Part shown: piece by piece, positions 17,158 through 25,186 of the stretch
Numbering within the stretch: position 1 is the stretch's first letter
Layout of the letters: every line of letters starts with the position of its first letter
Assembly (NCBI RefSeq): GCF_003313325.1
Contig: NZ_QMHQ01000001.1
Span: 1,364,001-1,428,000 of the forward strand
Reading direction: 5' to 3'
Source: Pedobacter namyangjuensis
GTDB lineage: Bacteria; Bacteroidota; Bacteroidia; Sphingobacteriales; Sphingobacteriaceae
DNA: 64,000 bases
Notes under the pieces: generated by a model
Seen by the model: only the letters and a program-made list of their open reading frames with translations
Databases searched by the model: none
Told to the model about the DNA's origin: nothing
Position numbers and translations under genes: made by a program

Positions 17158-17571
17158 ATGCAATCGCTACATTTAAAAATGTTCGGTTTATCATATTTGC
17201 TTAGGGTTTGGCTATTTTCTTCGCTTGTAGGAACACTGCTTTTTGTTACCGTATCTTATTTGATGCAAACACATACAGCGTTAGTTAACTTCAATGATGG
17301 TGTTCCGATGTTGCTGTTCATCATATTCTTTGCTTTGGTATTGACCATACCTGCAGTCTTGATACTCTTAGTTTTTCTTTATTATATCGAATGCATTAAA
17401 ATATCTATAAGTTCAATTAAGAAATTGGTTTCTATTTTGGCAGTCTTACTTACTGTGGCAACATTTTTACTGTTAGGATTCCCGTTTAAATCAAAAGATG
17501 GTCTAATAATCGTATGCTATTGCTTACCAGTAATTGTTATTGCATTAGCGAGCAAGTTGGAGAGAAGTTAA
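17158..17571 (+). CDS. Small polytopic membrane protein
   Basis: 137 aa with about four membrane helices (about 12-36, 50-76, 88-108 and 115-132). ATG 17158. It is the only convincing rightward gene in the island. No family recognised. A gap with a perfect 8-bp inverted repeat (GGCTTGTC/GACAAGCC, 17681-17700) follows; an overlapping small frame at 17514-17774 is not supported. Confidence 0.55.
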   Translation: MQSLHLKMFGLSYLLRVWLFSSLVGTLLFVTVSYLMQTHTALVNFNDGVPMLLFIIFFALVLTIPAVLILLVFLYYIECIKISISSIKKLVSILAVLLTVATFLLLGFPFKSKDGLIIVCYCLPVIVIALASKLERS

Positions 17572-17680
17572 TTTTAGAGAGTTTTAGCTTATATAAAATG
17601 AGTGGCAATATGGATGTGTCAATGGATTTAGAGGATATTATCTTCGTTAACTACCAATCAGCATTATGTTTAAATAGTGG

Positions 17681-17700
17681 CTTGTCAAATGACAAGCCTC
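17681..17700. repeat. Perfect 8-bp inverted repeat
   Basis: GGCTTGTC and GACAAGCC with a 4-nt loop. No T-run follows, so an operator or a weak hairpin is as likely as a terminator. The rest of 17572-17840 shows nothing. Confidence 0.4.
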
Positions 17701-17840
17701 ACAGCACATTACAAACAGTTGTCGAATTTATACTTTTCTGTAAGTTTAATAAAACTTTTAAACTCACTTTATAACCTATAATCAACAATGTGTATCGTCT
17801 AACCATAAGGGGTATATACCCCACTTAATCAAATGATAAA

Positions 17841-19682
17841 CTATTTATTAGGCTTAAATTTATTTTTTAAAACCAGATATCCGTAAACCTTTTTCCCGTT
17901 TACTGTTGTTATGTAATTTCTTGGCGATAGAACAAAGTATCTCTCCAATAACTGCAAGTTTGGCTTCAATCTATCTAGACTGAAAGATTCCACACCTTTC
18001 TTCAACTTGACTTTAATTTTAGTATTTGAATAGCTCTTACCAACCTTGAAATTTGTATCAAGAAAACTGAGGAATTTAAAATGGCCATACTGCGTGTCAT
18101 TGTTTGCCTTTTCCAAAGCAAGCTTTACTTTTCTGTAATCAAATTGAAGATTTCTGACTTTCTCAAAGCCTAGAATTTTAAATGCATTATAAGCGGTAGG
18201 ATGTTCCTTTTCAATTTGTTTGAGCTGTAGTTGGAGATCGAATTCGTCTATTGTATTCTTCGTCAATTCTTTAAGTATTGGCAATAACAGTTCGAGGCTA
18301 GAGCTTAGTTTTGAAGCTTCCTTAAGCTTAGCTTTGTGCTCATCGGTCAACTCGTAGTTTTGCAGGTCAATTAAAAGGTTGAACCGTGAAGTATGGTTGT
18401 ATGCACTAATGAGTTTTTCATTGGACTGATAGTAACTGTTAACTCTGTTAATATAAATAGCATTATCGACCATAAAGTAATTTGTTGTACCGTCATGATT
18501 TATATACTTAGAAAACTCACTTCTTTCTAACATCTCACTTACAACTGACCAAACAAAAGATGAGCTGGAAGAGTCTCTGTAATTGATCAATACTTCGTAC
18601 ATACCTTTGAAAATTTCGATATCCTTAAGGATCTGTGCCTCAGGCGTTGACATAAGATCAATGGAGACGTTAGTTATATGTGTGAGGTGCCTTACAATAT
18701 CACCATCAACTGGGCGCCTGAACCGTCCAGTAATTTGTTGGACTTCTGTATAAGGGTCAACTTTTGTGTGTTCGGCTAAGAATGTATCAGTGACGATTAC
18801 GATGTGGGGTTCGATAACATCATCAATATCTACGGCCGAGTTAAATCTGCTTGTAAAAAAATTAAACTTAGCAAAATTCTTACTGTCCACCAGATTTTCC
18901 CTTGCATTCTTAAAACCTTGCAGTTTAAGTTTATTCACACTCTCCTCAGAGCAGAATATAAGGCTTTCACTGGCAATATCCAAGTATTTAATTACAGTGG
19001 TAATTGCTTTGGTCGAATTTAAAAATATGAAATGCTCTTTAGCTTTCGAACTAGTGAAATATTTCTGTAGGCTGTACATCGTATTGTTTGTAACCACCAA
19101 TTGACAGTTTTGTCTATCATCGTAGGCTGGCTCAATAACTAGCATCTTAAATTTTTGAGCTTTAAATCTTGGGTCGGATGGAATTATTGGTGTAGCAGAG
19201 ACAAAAGCTTTCTTTTTAAATTTAAAGAAGTCGCACATTGGCTGAATTATGGTTTTACGGTAGTCTATATCCTGTATTGTCCGTTCACATTCATCAAAAA
19301 GTAAAAAATAAGATTTGTACATATCTTCTCTTAGCCCTAGCTCATCAAACGCTGTCACAATTTTGTGGTAGCTTTCTGGGGTAGTGATTAACTTCTTATA
19401 TTTCACATTGGACTGCAGATAATCTATGATGTTTGCAACTTCGACGCCCTCATTAACTGTTCTAAGCACTAAGTTTCTCGTATTGCCTTTGTTATATTTC
19501 TTTGCCTTGCCTTTTATTACAGGCCTGTTAGATTCAATAATTATACTATTTCGCATCTCTTCAATCTCTTTGGTGGTTATGCCTGCGCCAGTTGGCTTTT
19601 GTATTATAGTGTTTGAAGGGATAATTTTTAAAACGTGGCCTATAAATTGACCTTTTTTAATTTTTATGTTTTTTATATTCAT
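17841..19682 (-). CDS. Divergent superfamily 2 helicase-like protein
   Basis: 613 aa from ATG 19682 (a GTG lies four codons upstream). Helicase-like motifs: PTGAGITT (30-37) as a P-loop variant, LLFDECE (128-132) as motif II, SATPI (162-166) as motif III and QITGRFRRP as motif VI (about 330). Motif I lacks the usual GKT lysine. The layout recalls DEAD-like or origin-binding helicases of mobile elements, so a role in island replication or maintenance is plausible but inferred. The C-terminal half (about 400-613) is unassigned. The gene at 19759 is upstream on the same strand. Confidence 0.65.
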   Translation of the reverse strand: MNIKNIKIKKGQFIGHVLKIIPSNTIIQKPTGAGITTKEIEEMRNSIIIESNRPVIKGKAKKYNKGNTRNLVLRTVNEGVEVANIIDYLQSNVKYKKLITTPESYHKIVTAFDELGLREDMYKSYFLLFDECERTIQDIDYRKTIIQPMCDFFKFKKKAFVSATPIIPSDPRFKAQKFKMLVIEPAYDDRQNCQLVVTNNTMYSLQKYFTSSKAKEHFIFLNSTKAITTVIKYLDIASESLIFCSEESVNKLKLQGFKNARENLVDSKNFAKFNFFTSRFNSAVDIDDVIEPHIVIVTDTFLAEHTKVDPYTEVQQITGRFRRPVDGDIVRHLTHITNVSIDLMSTPEAQILKDIEIFKGMYEVLINYRDSSSSSFVWSVVSEMLERSEFSKYINHDGTTNYFMVDNAIYINRVNSYYQSNEKLISAYNHTSRFNLLIDLQNYELTDEHKAKLKEASKLSSSLELLLPILKELTKNTIDEFDLQLQLKQIEKEHPTAYNAFKILGFEKVRNLQFDYRKVKLALEKANNDTQYGHFKFLSFLDTNFKVGKSYSNTKIKVKLKKGVESFSLDRLKPNLQLLERYFVLSPRNYITTVNGKKVYGYLVLKNKFKPNK

Positions 19683-19727
19683 TGTATTAAGCACTTAGCT
19701 TATTTTAAAATTGATTAATTACTATAA

Positions 19728-19755
19728 TTATTAGGGGAGACTAGCCCCCTAATAA
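19728..19755 (-). terminator. Hairpin after the 136-aa gene
   Basis: TTATTAGGGG (19728-19737) pairs with CCCCTAATAA (19746-19755). The T-tract is weak, so termination may be partial, letting transcription continue into the helicase-like gene. Confidence 0.5.
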
Positions 19756-19758
19756 AAT

Positions 19759-20169
19759 CTACTTAGATACTTCGTTATATAGATCCTCTAGAGACTGTGT
19801 TACTTTCAAGCTACCCGAGGCGTAGTCATCTATTAATCTCTTAATATCACCGAAATGAGCTATCTTAAGATTCTTAGTTACCCTACCGATCTTGAACCTT
19901 AACCAGGTCATACCTATCCCATCTTCCAATGTATGTTGTGGTTCTCGTGCTAAATTGACATTAGCCTTCATGATATCAAATAGTTGTTTCAAATTCTGGT
20001 TCTGCCAAATAGTCTTTGGATCAGATGCAGATTTTGATAAATATCCATTTAACTCCGGATTTGAGAAATACCCTCTTGGGCATGACTCTTTAAATAGACT
20101 TTGATTTACCGATTGATCGATTGGTGAGCTTTTGAATAGCTCGTTAAATTTTTTTGCCATAATTGACAT
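19759..20169 (-). CDS. Unknown soluble protein next to the helicase-like gene
   Basis: 136 aa (a start at 20160, MAKKFNELF, is equally possible). Rich in polar residues in the first half. The C-terminal half carries WLRFKIGRVTKNLKIAHFGDIKRLI, a helical stretch. No known domain. It lies 76 bp upstream of the helicase-like gene and may be a partner. Confidence 0.5.
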   Translation of the reverse strand: MSIMAKKFNELFKSSPIDQSVNQSLFKESCPRGYFSNPELNGYLSKSASDPKTIWQNQNLKQLFDIMKANVNLAREPQHTLEDGIGMTWLRFKIGRVTKNLKIAHFGDIKRLIDDYASGSLKVTQSLEDLYNEVSK

Positions 20170-20291
20170 GATTATTATTATTTACCGCATCATTTTACAG
20201 GTTGACACTTTCCTCAATTCAGCATCAATGCTGAACATATGGCAAATAATGGGAGGGGATTTACAAGTATTTTAACTATTTTAAAATAATT

Positions 20292-20325
20292 GAAAAAGCC
20301 TCAATGCGTTGTGCAAAGAGGCTTT
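20292..20325 (-). terminator. Intrinsic terminator after the 327-aa gene
   Basis: AAAGCCTC (20295-20302) pairs with GAGGCTTT (20318-20325); a T-run follows on the minus strand. Confidence 0.75.
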
Positions 20326-20366
20326 AATTTAAAATGTGTTTTAAATTTGTAATTTGTATTTCCCCA

Positions 20367-21350
20367 CTATAAGGGGTTATCTTTTAGAATGTATCTGATG
20401 GCTGAGGCCTTATTCGCTCTCCCTCTTTTTAACGGTTTAGGCATCATCTTTAAAAGCGCAAGTAGGTCGTAAATTAGTTCTCTGCGGTCTGTCAAAAGCG
20501 ATGATTTGTTGTGGGCTAAAAGATAGGCGTTAATCTCGTTGATTAGCTTAGCAAGTATCTTATTTTTCCTTTCATAAGCTCTCGGTTTTGTGCGTTGTCT
20601 CCACTTTCTAGTATCAATATAGCCAGTAGTAAGTTCCTTGTGAAAGAGGGTGTTAGCTCGCTCGTGTTCTTCTATAATATGTTTGATTAGAGTTTCATTT
20701 AGCATTCGAGATAATCGCTCTGAGAGCTGAATTTCGCTCTCGCCTGCGTGTCTTTTACCTACCAGTATAGGCCGATCATTTGCAAAATGGTATATTACAT
20801 TTTTAGGCGGTACCATGCGAGAGTAAATCTTAAACCCACCATTTAATTTTAATTCATCTTCATTAAATATTTGTTTACTAACCTCAACCTCCATTCCTGT
20901 GAGTCCATCGGGAATCCAAACGTGATTGCTTTCAGTCGGAGTATGTTTGCTATCAAGCAAATCGATAAAAACATCAATTAAACCGTCTAGGTATTTATCA
21001 TTTTGATTTTTAGCGGACACCTCCGCTAAATAACTAGTGTAGAAGTATGTAATGAATAATATATCATCAATATATTTTACTTTAAAATAACTGGAGCGGG
21101 AATTGCTTTTGCTTATTAGTTCCTCTACATTGTGTTTAAATATGCTTGCATCTTCGCTACCTTCAAATAAATTAGGATAGATACCTTTAAACTTAAAGTG
21201 TTCGGCATCTGCATTATGAGCTAATTCATCGATTATGGCATCATCGAGGTAGAATGTTCCTTTCTCTTGAATTGTACGATGTATAAGGTGATTTTTTAAC
21301 TTTGCAGTTGGAATTATTAGTAATATCGGTGTATCTTTTATTTGTTCCAT
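20367..21350 (-). CDS. Unknown island protein
   Basis: 327 aa, soluble, mostly helical in the second half (LSERLSRMLNETLIKHIIEEHERANTLFH in parts). C-terminus very basic (KPLKRGRANKASAIRYIL), compatible with nucleic-acid binding. No recognised family or catalytic motif. First gene inside the integrase; its promoter would lie in the AT-rich stretch 21351-21640. Confidence 0.55.
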   Translation of the reverse strand: MEQIKDTPILLIIPTAKLKNHLIHRTIQEKGTFYLDDAIIDELAHNADAEHFKFKGIYPNLFEGSEDASIFKHNVEELISKSNSRSSYFKVKYIDDILFITYFYTSYLAEVSAKNQNDKYLDGLIDVFIDLLDSKHTPTESNHVWIPDGLTGMEVEVSKQIFNEDELKLNGGFKIYSRMVPPKNVIYHFANDRPILVGKRHAGESEIQLSERLSRMLNETLIKHIIEEHERANTLFHKELTTGYIDTRKWRQRTKPRAYERKNKILAKLINEINAYLLAHNKSSLLTDRRELIYDLLALLKMMPKPLKRGRANKASAIRYILKDNPL

Positions 21351-21644
21351 CCAAAACAGGGTACGAAAAAAGGTTTATAAGGGTAAGATTAAATAATAGA
21401 TAAGTATGAAAATGCTTTACCGTGTTCAAATATATTAGTATAATTAGCAATTCAAAATCATCTTTTCTATTTTGATCAATGGCTATTTAATTAACTGCTA
21501 TTTGAGATCATGGTTAGCGTTAATTAATAACGCTTATTCATTCATTATCATTTTTATTTAAATTATAAATATGTTCACAGGGGAAGATATGCATTATATA
21601 ATAATTTTTTGTTGATAGAATTTACTTAGCAAATTATATAGCCG

Positions 21645-21669
21645 ATGCCAGTAGCTCAGTCGGTAGAGC
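21645..21669 (+). pseudogene. 5' half of a tRNA (relic)
   Basis: Seven acceptor-like bases, TA, then a full D-arm. The 18 nt TAGCTCAGTCGGTAGAGC (21652-21669) are identical to tRNA-Phe 7498-7515. The sequence then departs from tRNA: no anticodon arm or T-arm follows. It is inside the island, next to the 3' end of the integrase gene. Confidence 0.6.
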
Positions 21670-21671
21670 CG

Positions 21672-21708
21672 ATAAAATGTAATAGTTTTTAAAGCTACTA
21701 CATTTTAT
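21672..21708. terminator. Hairpin beyond the integrase stop
   Basis: ATAAAATGTAATAG (21672-21685) pairs with CTACTACATTTTAT (21695-21708) except one wobble; loop of 9 nt. It may end integrase transcription but lacks a clear T-run. The rest of 21351-21734 is AT-rich and empty. Confidence 0.45.
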
Positions 21709-21734
21709 AAAAGCTGAACGTCTCAAAACAAAAG

Positions 21735-22862
21735 CTATAACTCAGGCATGTAAGACAATAAGCTTTCACTACTAAGCTCTCCAAGTCCGCGTAAGTATGT
21801 GAGAGTGACAATCATATTAGAATGTTGTAGCATTTGTTGTAGAATATGAATATCCTTAGTTTTCTTATATACGTTGATCGCCCCAGTATGTCTGAATGAG
21901 TATATTGTTTGGTCTTTCTCAATCAAACCAAGTTGGAGCATTTTTTTCTTGGCTCTAGACCATTGTGTATTTAAGTAGCTAACATTGTATATCAGCTTAC
22001 TTTTGCTGAGTATGTTAATCTGACTATCTTCAATTCCAACTAATCGTTTTTTTAAAACCTCTTGTACATATAATGGAACATTAACGGTGCGTATCCTCTT
22101 ACTTTTATTTTCAGCACCCGATAGCGTTATTTTACTAAAGTCCTCATTAAAATGGCTCAGCTTTAACATTCTGATTTCTTGATGTGGCCTTAGAAAACAA
22201 CCGTAAGCTAAGATTCCACATATATGCAAGTTCGGATAGAATTCGCTCAAATAGTTGAGTATCTGTCTTAATTGTTGTGGCTCATAGATTTTGTGTAGAG
22301 TTGCTACCTTTTTCATTCTTTTTGTATCGGAAATAGGATTGTTTTCGATTAGCTTGGTTCTCAACATTTCAGAGAAGTACACACCTAATGTCTTCCGCTT
22401 ATTCATGTAATAAGTAGCGCTAGAACTAAACTGGTTTAGGAATTTGTCAATACTTATATCTTTAAGATGTGAAACGGGTTTTTCTACAGCCTCTGTTCCT
22501 ATGAATAAAAGGAATTTATCAAGAATGCTGTTCAAGTCACGTTTGTAGCTTAGGCTTAGCGGTGATGATAGCTTTTCAGTTCTTATTGACTCCAAAGCAG
22601 TCTTTATTGTAATCTTGGGCGCTTCGATAATTTTTTCAGTCGGTTCGGGAGACCAACCAGATAATAACGCTTTGTAGTATTCGCCGGAAAGCACTTTCAA
22701 GTATTTGTAACGTTCCTTATAGGATTTATAAAGATTCGGAGATATGCTCAAATTAAGTCTTTTTGCATTATACTCCCGATATCGTTTACCGTTGTAATAA
22801 TAGGTTATATAGCCTCGGATGTCGAGATTATCTGTTAATGTAATTTTTGGTTCTGTGAACAT
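21735..22862 (-). CDS. Tyrosine recombinase (integrase) of the island
   Basis: 375 aa from ATG 22862. N-terminal arm-binding-like beta part (1-60), SAM-like core-binding domain (about 85-185) and catalytic domain. Active-site candidates: R225 in GCFLRPHQEIR, a lysine at 253 or 255, R324 in YSFRHTGA (the usual first His of HxxR is Tyr), H347 in LQHSN and Y356 in TLTYLRG. All catalytic groups seem present. The open frame extends upstream across the tRNA copy, but that part is spurious. The gene starts 84 bp from the right att site, with TGGCGCA sites just before its ATG, suggesting self-regulation. Confidence 0.92.
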   Translation of the reverse strand: MFTEPKITLTDNLDIRGYITYYYNGKRYREYNAKRLNLSISPNLYKSYKERYKYLKVLSGEYYKALLSGWSPEPTEKIIEAPKITIKTALESIRTEKLSSPLSLSYKRDLNSILDKFLLFIGTEAVEKPVSHLKDISIDKFLNQFSSSATYYMNKRKTLGVYFSEMLRTKLIENNPISDTKRMKKVATLHKIYEPQQLRQILNYLSEFYPNLHICGILAYGCFLRPHQEIRMLKLSHFNEDFSKITLSGAENKSKRIRTVNVPLYVQEVLKKRLVGIEDSQINILSKSKLIYNVSYLNTQWSRAKKKMLQLGLIEKDQTIYSFRHTGAINVYKKTKDIHILQQMLQHSNMIVTLTYLRGLGELSSESLLSYMPEL

Positions 22863-22865
22863 AAT

Positions 22866-22883
22866 TGGCGCAATTCTGGCGCA
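22866..22883 (+). promoter_or_regulatory. Right pair of TGGCGCA sites (putative arm sites)
   Basis: TGGCGCA at 22866-22872 and 22877-22883, same orientation and 11-bp spacing as the left pair. They lie 4-21 bp upstream of the integrase start codon, so bound protein would also block its transcription. Confidence 0.55.
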
Positions 22884-22911
22884 CCAAGTATAGTTTAACA
22901 CTAAAAATAGG

Positions 22912-22937
22912 CCACAAGTGACTTTAGGCACTTGTGG
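22912..22937. repeat. 9-bp inverted repeat beside the right att site
   Basis: CCACAAGTG and CACTTGTGG with an 8-nt loop, perfect, ending 8 bp before the att repeat. Likely a protein-binding site or a terminator-like stem; no copy was seen at the left end. Confidence 0.55.
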
Positions 22938-22945
22938 ACGAAGTT

Positions 22946-23025
22946 CTGAAAATCCTTGTGTCGCTGGTTCGATCCCAGCAGGCACCACCACTAGAAAAGC
23001 TTCAGAGAAATCTGGAGCTTTTTGT
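22946..23025 (+). repeat. Right attachment site (80-bp direct repeat)
   Basis: Exact copy of 7522-7601: tRNA-Phe from the anticodon loop to the 3' end plus the terminator hairpin. The 5' half of the tRNA is missing here, so this copy is not a functional tRNA. Confidence 0.93.
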
Positions 23026-23116
23026 ATTTATACCGTTTTTAGTGATTCAGGCCTGTATTTTGGATATTCAATATCCATCGTTGCGTTAGTTAAATTGTAT
23101 TTTAATTTTGTGTTGT

Positions 23117-23305
23117 CTAAGTCAAACTCCTATACTCATTAGGCGTTGTACCGGTACGTTGTTTAAAAACTCTGATAAAATGCTGTGGATATTTGAAACC
23201 TAAGTCGTAAGAAACTCTGATGATTATTTCGAATAACTCGTGTAGCCATTGTAAAAGAAAATCTGGAATGTTGCATCTATGAAACTGGTGAAAATATCCA
23301 TAGTT
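23117..23305 (-). pseudogene. Remnant of an AraC-family regulator
   Basis: The minus-strand frame ending at TAG 23117-23119 reads VSYDLGFKYPQHFIRVFKQ then TGTTPNEYRS, the second HTH of an AraC-type regulator. Upstream the frame loses AraC features and meets a stop at 23306-23308, so only the last 40 or so residues survive. It lies just outside the right att site; the rest of 23026-23378 shows nothing else clear. Confidence 0.7.
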
Positions 23306-23378
23306 TTACTGCGATTCCCAAGATTGTTGCAAGCCATTACGATCTCTCCCTCTCGTTTAAGCTATGCGAAATTTCAGA

Positions 23379-24242
23379 TTATTTTTTCTTATCACTATAA
23401 ATATCTGCGGGAATTTTATTATCAATATAAACCTGTTCTAAGATGCCATATAGCGTAGGGTCATATTTTTTAAGGTCGTCTGAAGAATCTAGTATCTTCT
23501 TTCCATCCTCATAAAAAGGAAAATTACTATTGAACCACCATTGCGTACCTTCAGCCCAATATTCGGCAACGGTATTTATAGCATATTGATTTTTATACAT
23601 TCCTTTCTCTTTGGCGCTGTTATAGGCTTTTCCAATTTGAGCATATAATGATGGATCAACTTTGTAAATCGCATTCATCATATTATGACTAAACTCATGC
23701 ACTAGAATATTTTCGCCATAGTATTTTGTATTTGGATAACCTAAAAGATTTTCTTCGGCACAGGATACCAAGGTTCCGCCCATTCCACGAGCACGTTTGT
23801 TCCAATACTCTTTGTCACTCATGCTGTCTATCCCGCCAGGTTTATAATAATTTTCTCTTTCACTAGGCGTTAATCGCTGATCGTTAAAAGCAGGCTTCTT
23901 CCAATCGCTACGTTCTGGTAAATCGGTTTCAAATTCAGTAGCCGCCATTATAGCAACTCTTGATCCTCTCGCTACCAATTCCTTTTGAATATCGGTACGT
24001 TTTGATAGCATATGTTTTACGATATCTTTGGCAACAATTAAGGCTTGATCCGGAACTTTTGCGGAAGAAACTATTGGGATGCCATTGCTACTGATATATT
24101 TTTTGTAAAAACCGTCTATTTTTAAGGATGCTGGAACAGAAGTAATTTCAGACGGTTTATTATAGATTGAATTTTGTGCGAATGAATAGGATGAAGATAG
24201 GGCTAAAAAGCCACCAACTAATAGGGATTTGTATTTAAACAT
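23379..24242 (-). CDS. Secreted zinc metallopeptidase-like protein
   Basis: 287 aa with a clear signal peptide (cleavage near SSYSFAQ, about residue 22). HEFSHN (about 182-187) gives an HExxH zinc site, and EYWAEGTQWWF (about 227-237) may supply the third ligand, as in gluzincins. About 36 residues separate the motifs. No named family is certain. It is probably periplasmic or extracellular. Not near any partner; a small Lys/Cys-rich gene follows upstream. Confidence 0.7.
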   Translation of the reverse strand: MFKYKSLLVGGFLALSSSYSFAQNSIYNKPSEITSVPASLKIDGFYKKYISSNGIPIVSSAKVPDQALIVAKDIVKHMLSKRTDIQKELVARGSRVAIMAATEFETDLPERSDWKKPAFNDQRLTPSERENYYKPGGIDSMSDKEYWNKRARGMGGTLVSCAEENLLGYPNTKYYGENILVHEFSHNMMNAIYKVDPSLYAQIGKAYNSAKEKGMYKNQYAINTVAEYWAEGTQWWFNSNFPFYEDGKKILDSSDDLKKYDPTLYGILEQVYIDNKIPADIYSDKKK

Positions 24243-24296
24243 GATATCATTTTATGGACTCAAAATACAAATTTTAACCCATTAAACAAACCCGTT

Positions 24297-24413
24297 TTAA
24301 GCATTTGGGCAATTGCCACACCTTTTCCCCCTCAAATACTTTTCACAGCATTCTTTCTTCTTTTTGGATTTGGATTTCTCTTTGTCCTTCTTCTTTTTGT
24401 CTTTTTTCGACAT
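24297..24413 (-). CDS. 38-aa lysine-rich protein with cysteine cluster
   Basis: ATG 24413 to TAA 24297. The first 20 residues are almost all Lys/Asp/Ser. The C-terminus has KECCEKYLRGKRCGNCPNA, four cysteines in a CC-x8-C-x2-C pattern that could bind metal. Similar short tails occur in Bacteroidetes small proteins as I recall, not checked. It lies between the metallopeptidase gene and the ferritin terminator. Confidence 0.55.
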   Translation of the reverse strand: MSKKDKKKKDKEKSKSKKKKECCEKYLRGKRCGNCPNA

Positions 24414-24481
24414 GCCGATTTAAAGTGTTTTACAAAACCATCACAAAGGTAAAATAATTTGTGCTAGCGAGTGTATAAACC

Positions 24482-24515
24482 AAAAAAGGCACCTATTGTT
24501 TAAATAGATGCCTTT
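24482..24515 (-). terminator. Ferritin terminator
   Basis: AAAGGCA (24485-24491) pairs with TGCCTTT (24509-24515), extended by CTATT/AATAG; six T follow on the minus strand. Confidence 0.8.
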
Positions 24516-24560
24516 AATATTTTAAAGCTCTGGCCATTTTAACTCATGGCGAGCTAATGA

Positions 24561-25091
24561 CTATGCTTCGCTATCGTAGCTAATTTGGCCAACATGTTTA
24601 TCAATTTGCCATCTGCCAGTACCTTCTTCGCCAATTACTTCGAACAATTCTAGCGCTCTACGTGCTTTGTATTCTTCTTCCCTTTGTTCTCTAAAGAACC
24701 AGTTTAAGAATTCTAGAGTAACATAATCCTGCTCTTTATGGCAACGAGCCGCAATGTTTTTAATAGACTGCGTAACGCTGATTTCCTGATCTAAAGCTTC
24801 TTCAAAAACTTCGCGGAAAGAATTAAATTCTATTTTAATATTAGTAATTTCTGGAGAAATTGCAGTTCCACCCATATCCAATACGTATTTATAAAACTTT
24901 AGTTGGTGCTGTCTTTCTTCTTCAGCTTGTTTAAAGAAATAATCTGCAGAAAAATCGTATCCATTACGGTTGCACCAAGATGCCATTGATAGATAGATAG
25001 ACGATGAATGTGCTTCTTTTTTTATTTGTTGGTTGATTAGTGCCTCAACATCTGATGATAGTAAGCACTTAACTCGAATGATATCTTTCAT
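24561..25091 (-). CDS. ftnA: Non-haem ferritin
   Basis: 176 aa, the normal length for bacterial ferritin. It stores iron by oxidising Fe(II) inside a 24-subunit shell. Ferroxidase ligands are visible: E in NQQIKKEAHSSSIYL, EEERQHQ (about 58-64) and later E/Q residues (EEALDQEISVTQSI). No haem-binding methionine pattern of bacterioferritin is obvious. The minus strand has a TATTTTTG -7 box upstream of ATG 25091. Monocistronic with its own terminator. Confidence 0.9.
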   Translation of the reverse strand: MKDIIRVKCLLSSDVEALINQQIKKEAHSSSIYLSMASWCNRNGYDFSADYFFKQAEEERQHQLKFYKYVLDMGGTAISPEITNIKIEFNSFREVFEEALDQEISVTQSIKNIAARCHKEQDYVTLEFLNWFFREQREEEYKARRALELFEVIGEEGTGRWQIDKHVGQISYDSEA

Positions 25092-25186
25092 TTTACTATT
25101 GATTTAATACAATTGATGTATCAAAAATAGTGCTATAAATATAACCGAAAGAATTTAAAGGCAATTCGGAATTAGAATGGTTCTAC

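Larger units (their letters stand above)
7522..23025. mobile_element. 15.4-kb tRNA-Phe integrative genomic island
   Basis: Bounded by exact 80-bp direct repeats made of the tRNA-Phe 3' half. It carries a tyrosine recombinase at the right end, mostly unknown genes, and a defence-like cluster on the left. Paired TGGCGCA heptamers with 11-bp phasing lie just inside both ends (7726-7743 and 22866-22883). No relaxase, coupling protein or type IV secretion gene is recognised, so it is not self-transmissible on this evidence. Almost all genes read leftward, away from the integrase end. Confidence 0.92.

Noticed and set aside
17514..17774. 86-aa frame overlapping the small membrane gene
   Set aside because: Overlaps the better gene in another frame, with low-complexity content and a hairpin inside.
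22863..22991. N-terminal extension of the integrase frame (starts MVVPAGIEPATQGF)
   Set aside because: It is the antisense of the tRNA-Phe copy, a well-known false extension. ATG 22862 gives a normal integrase N-terminus.
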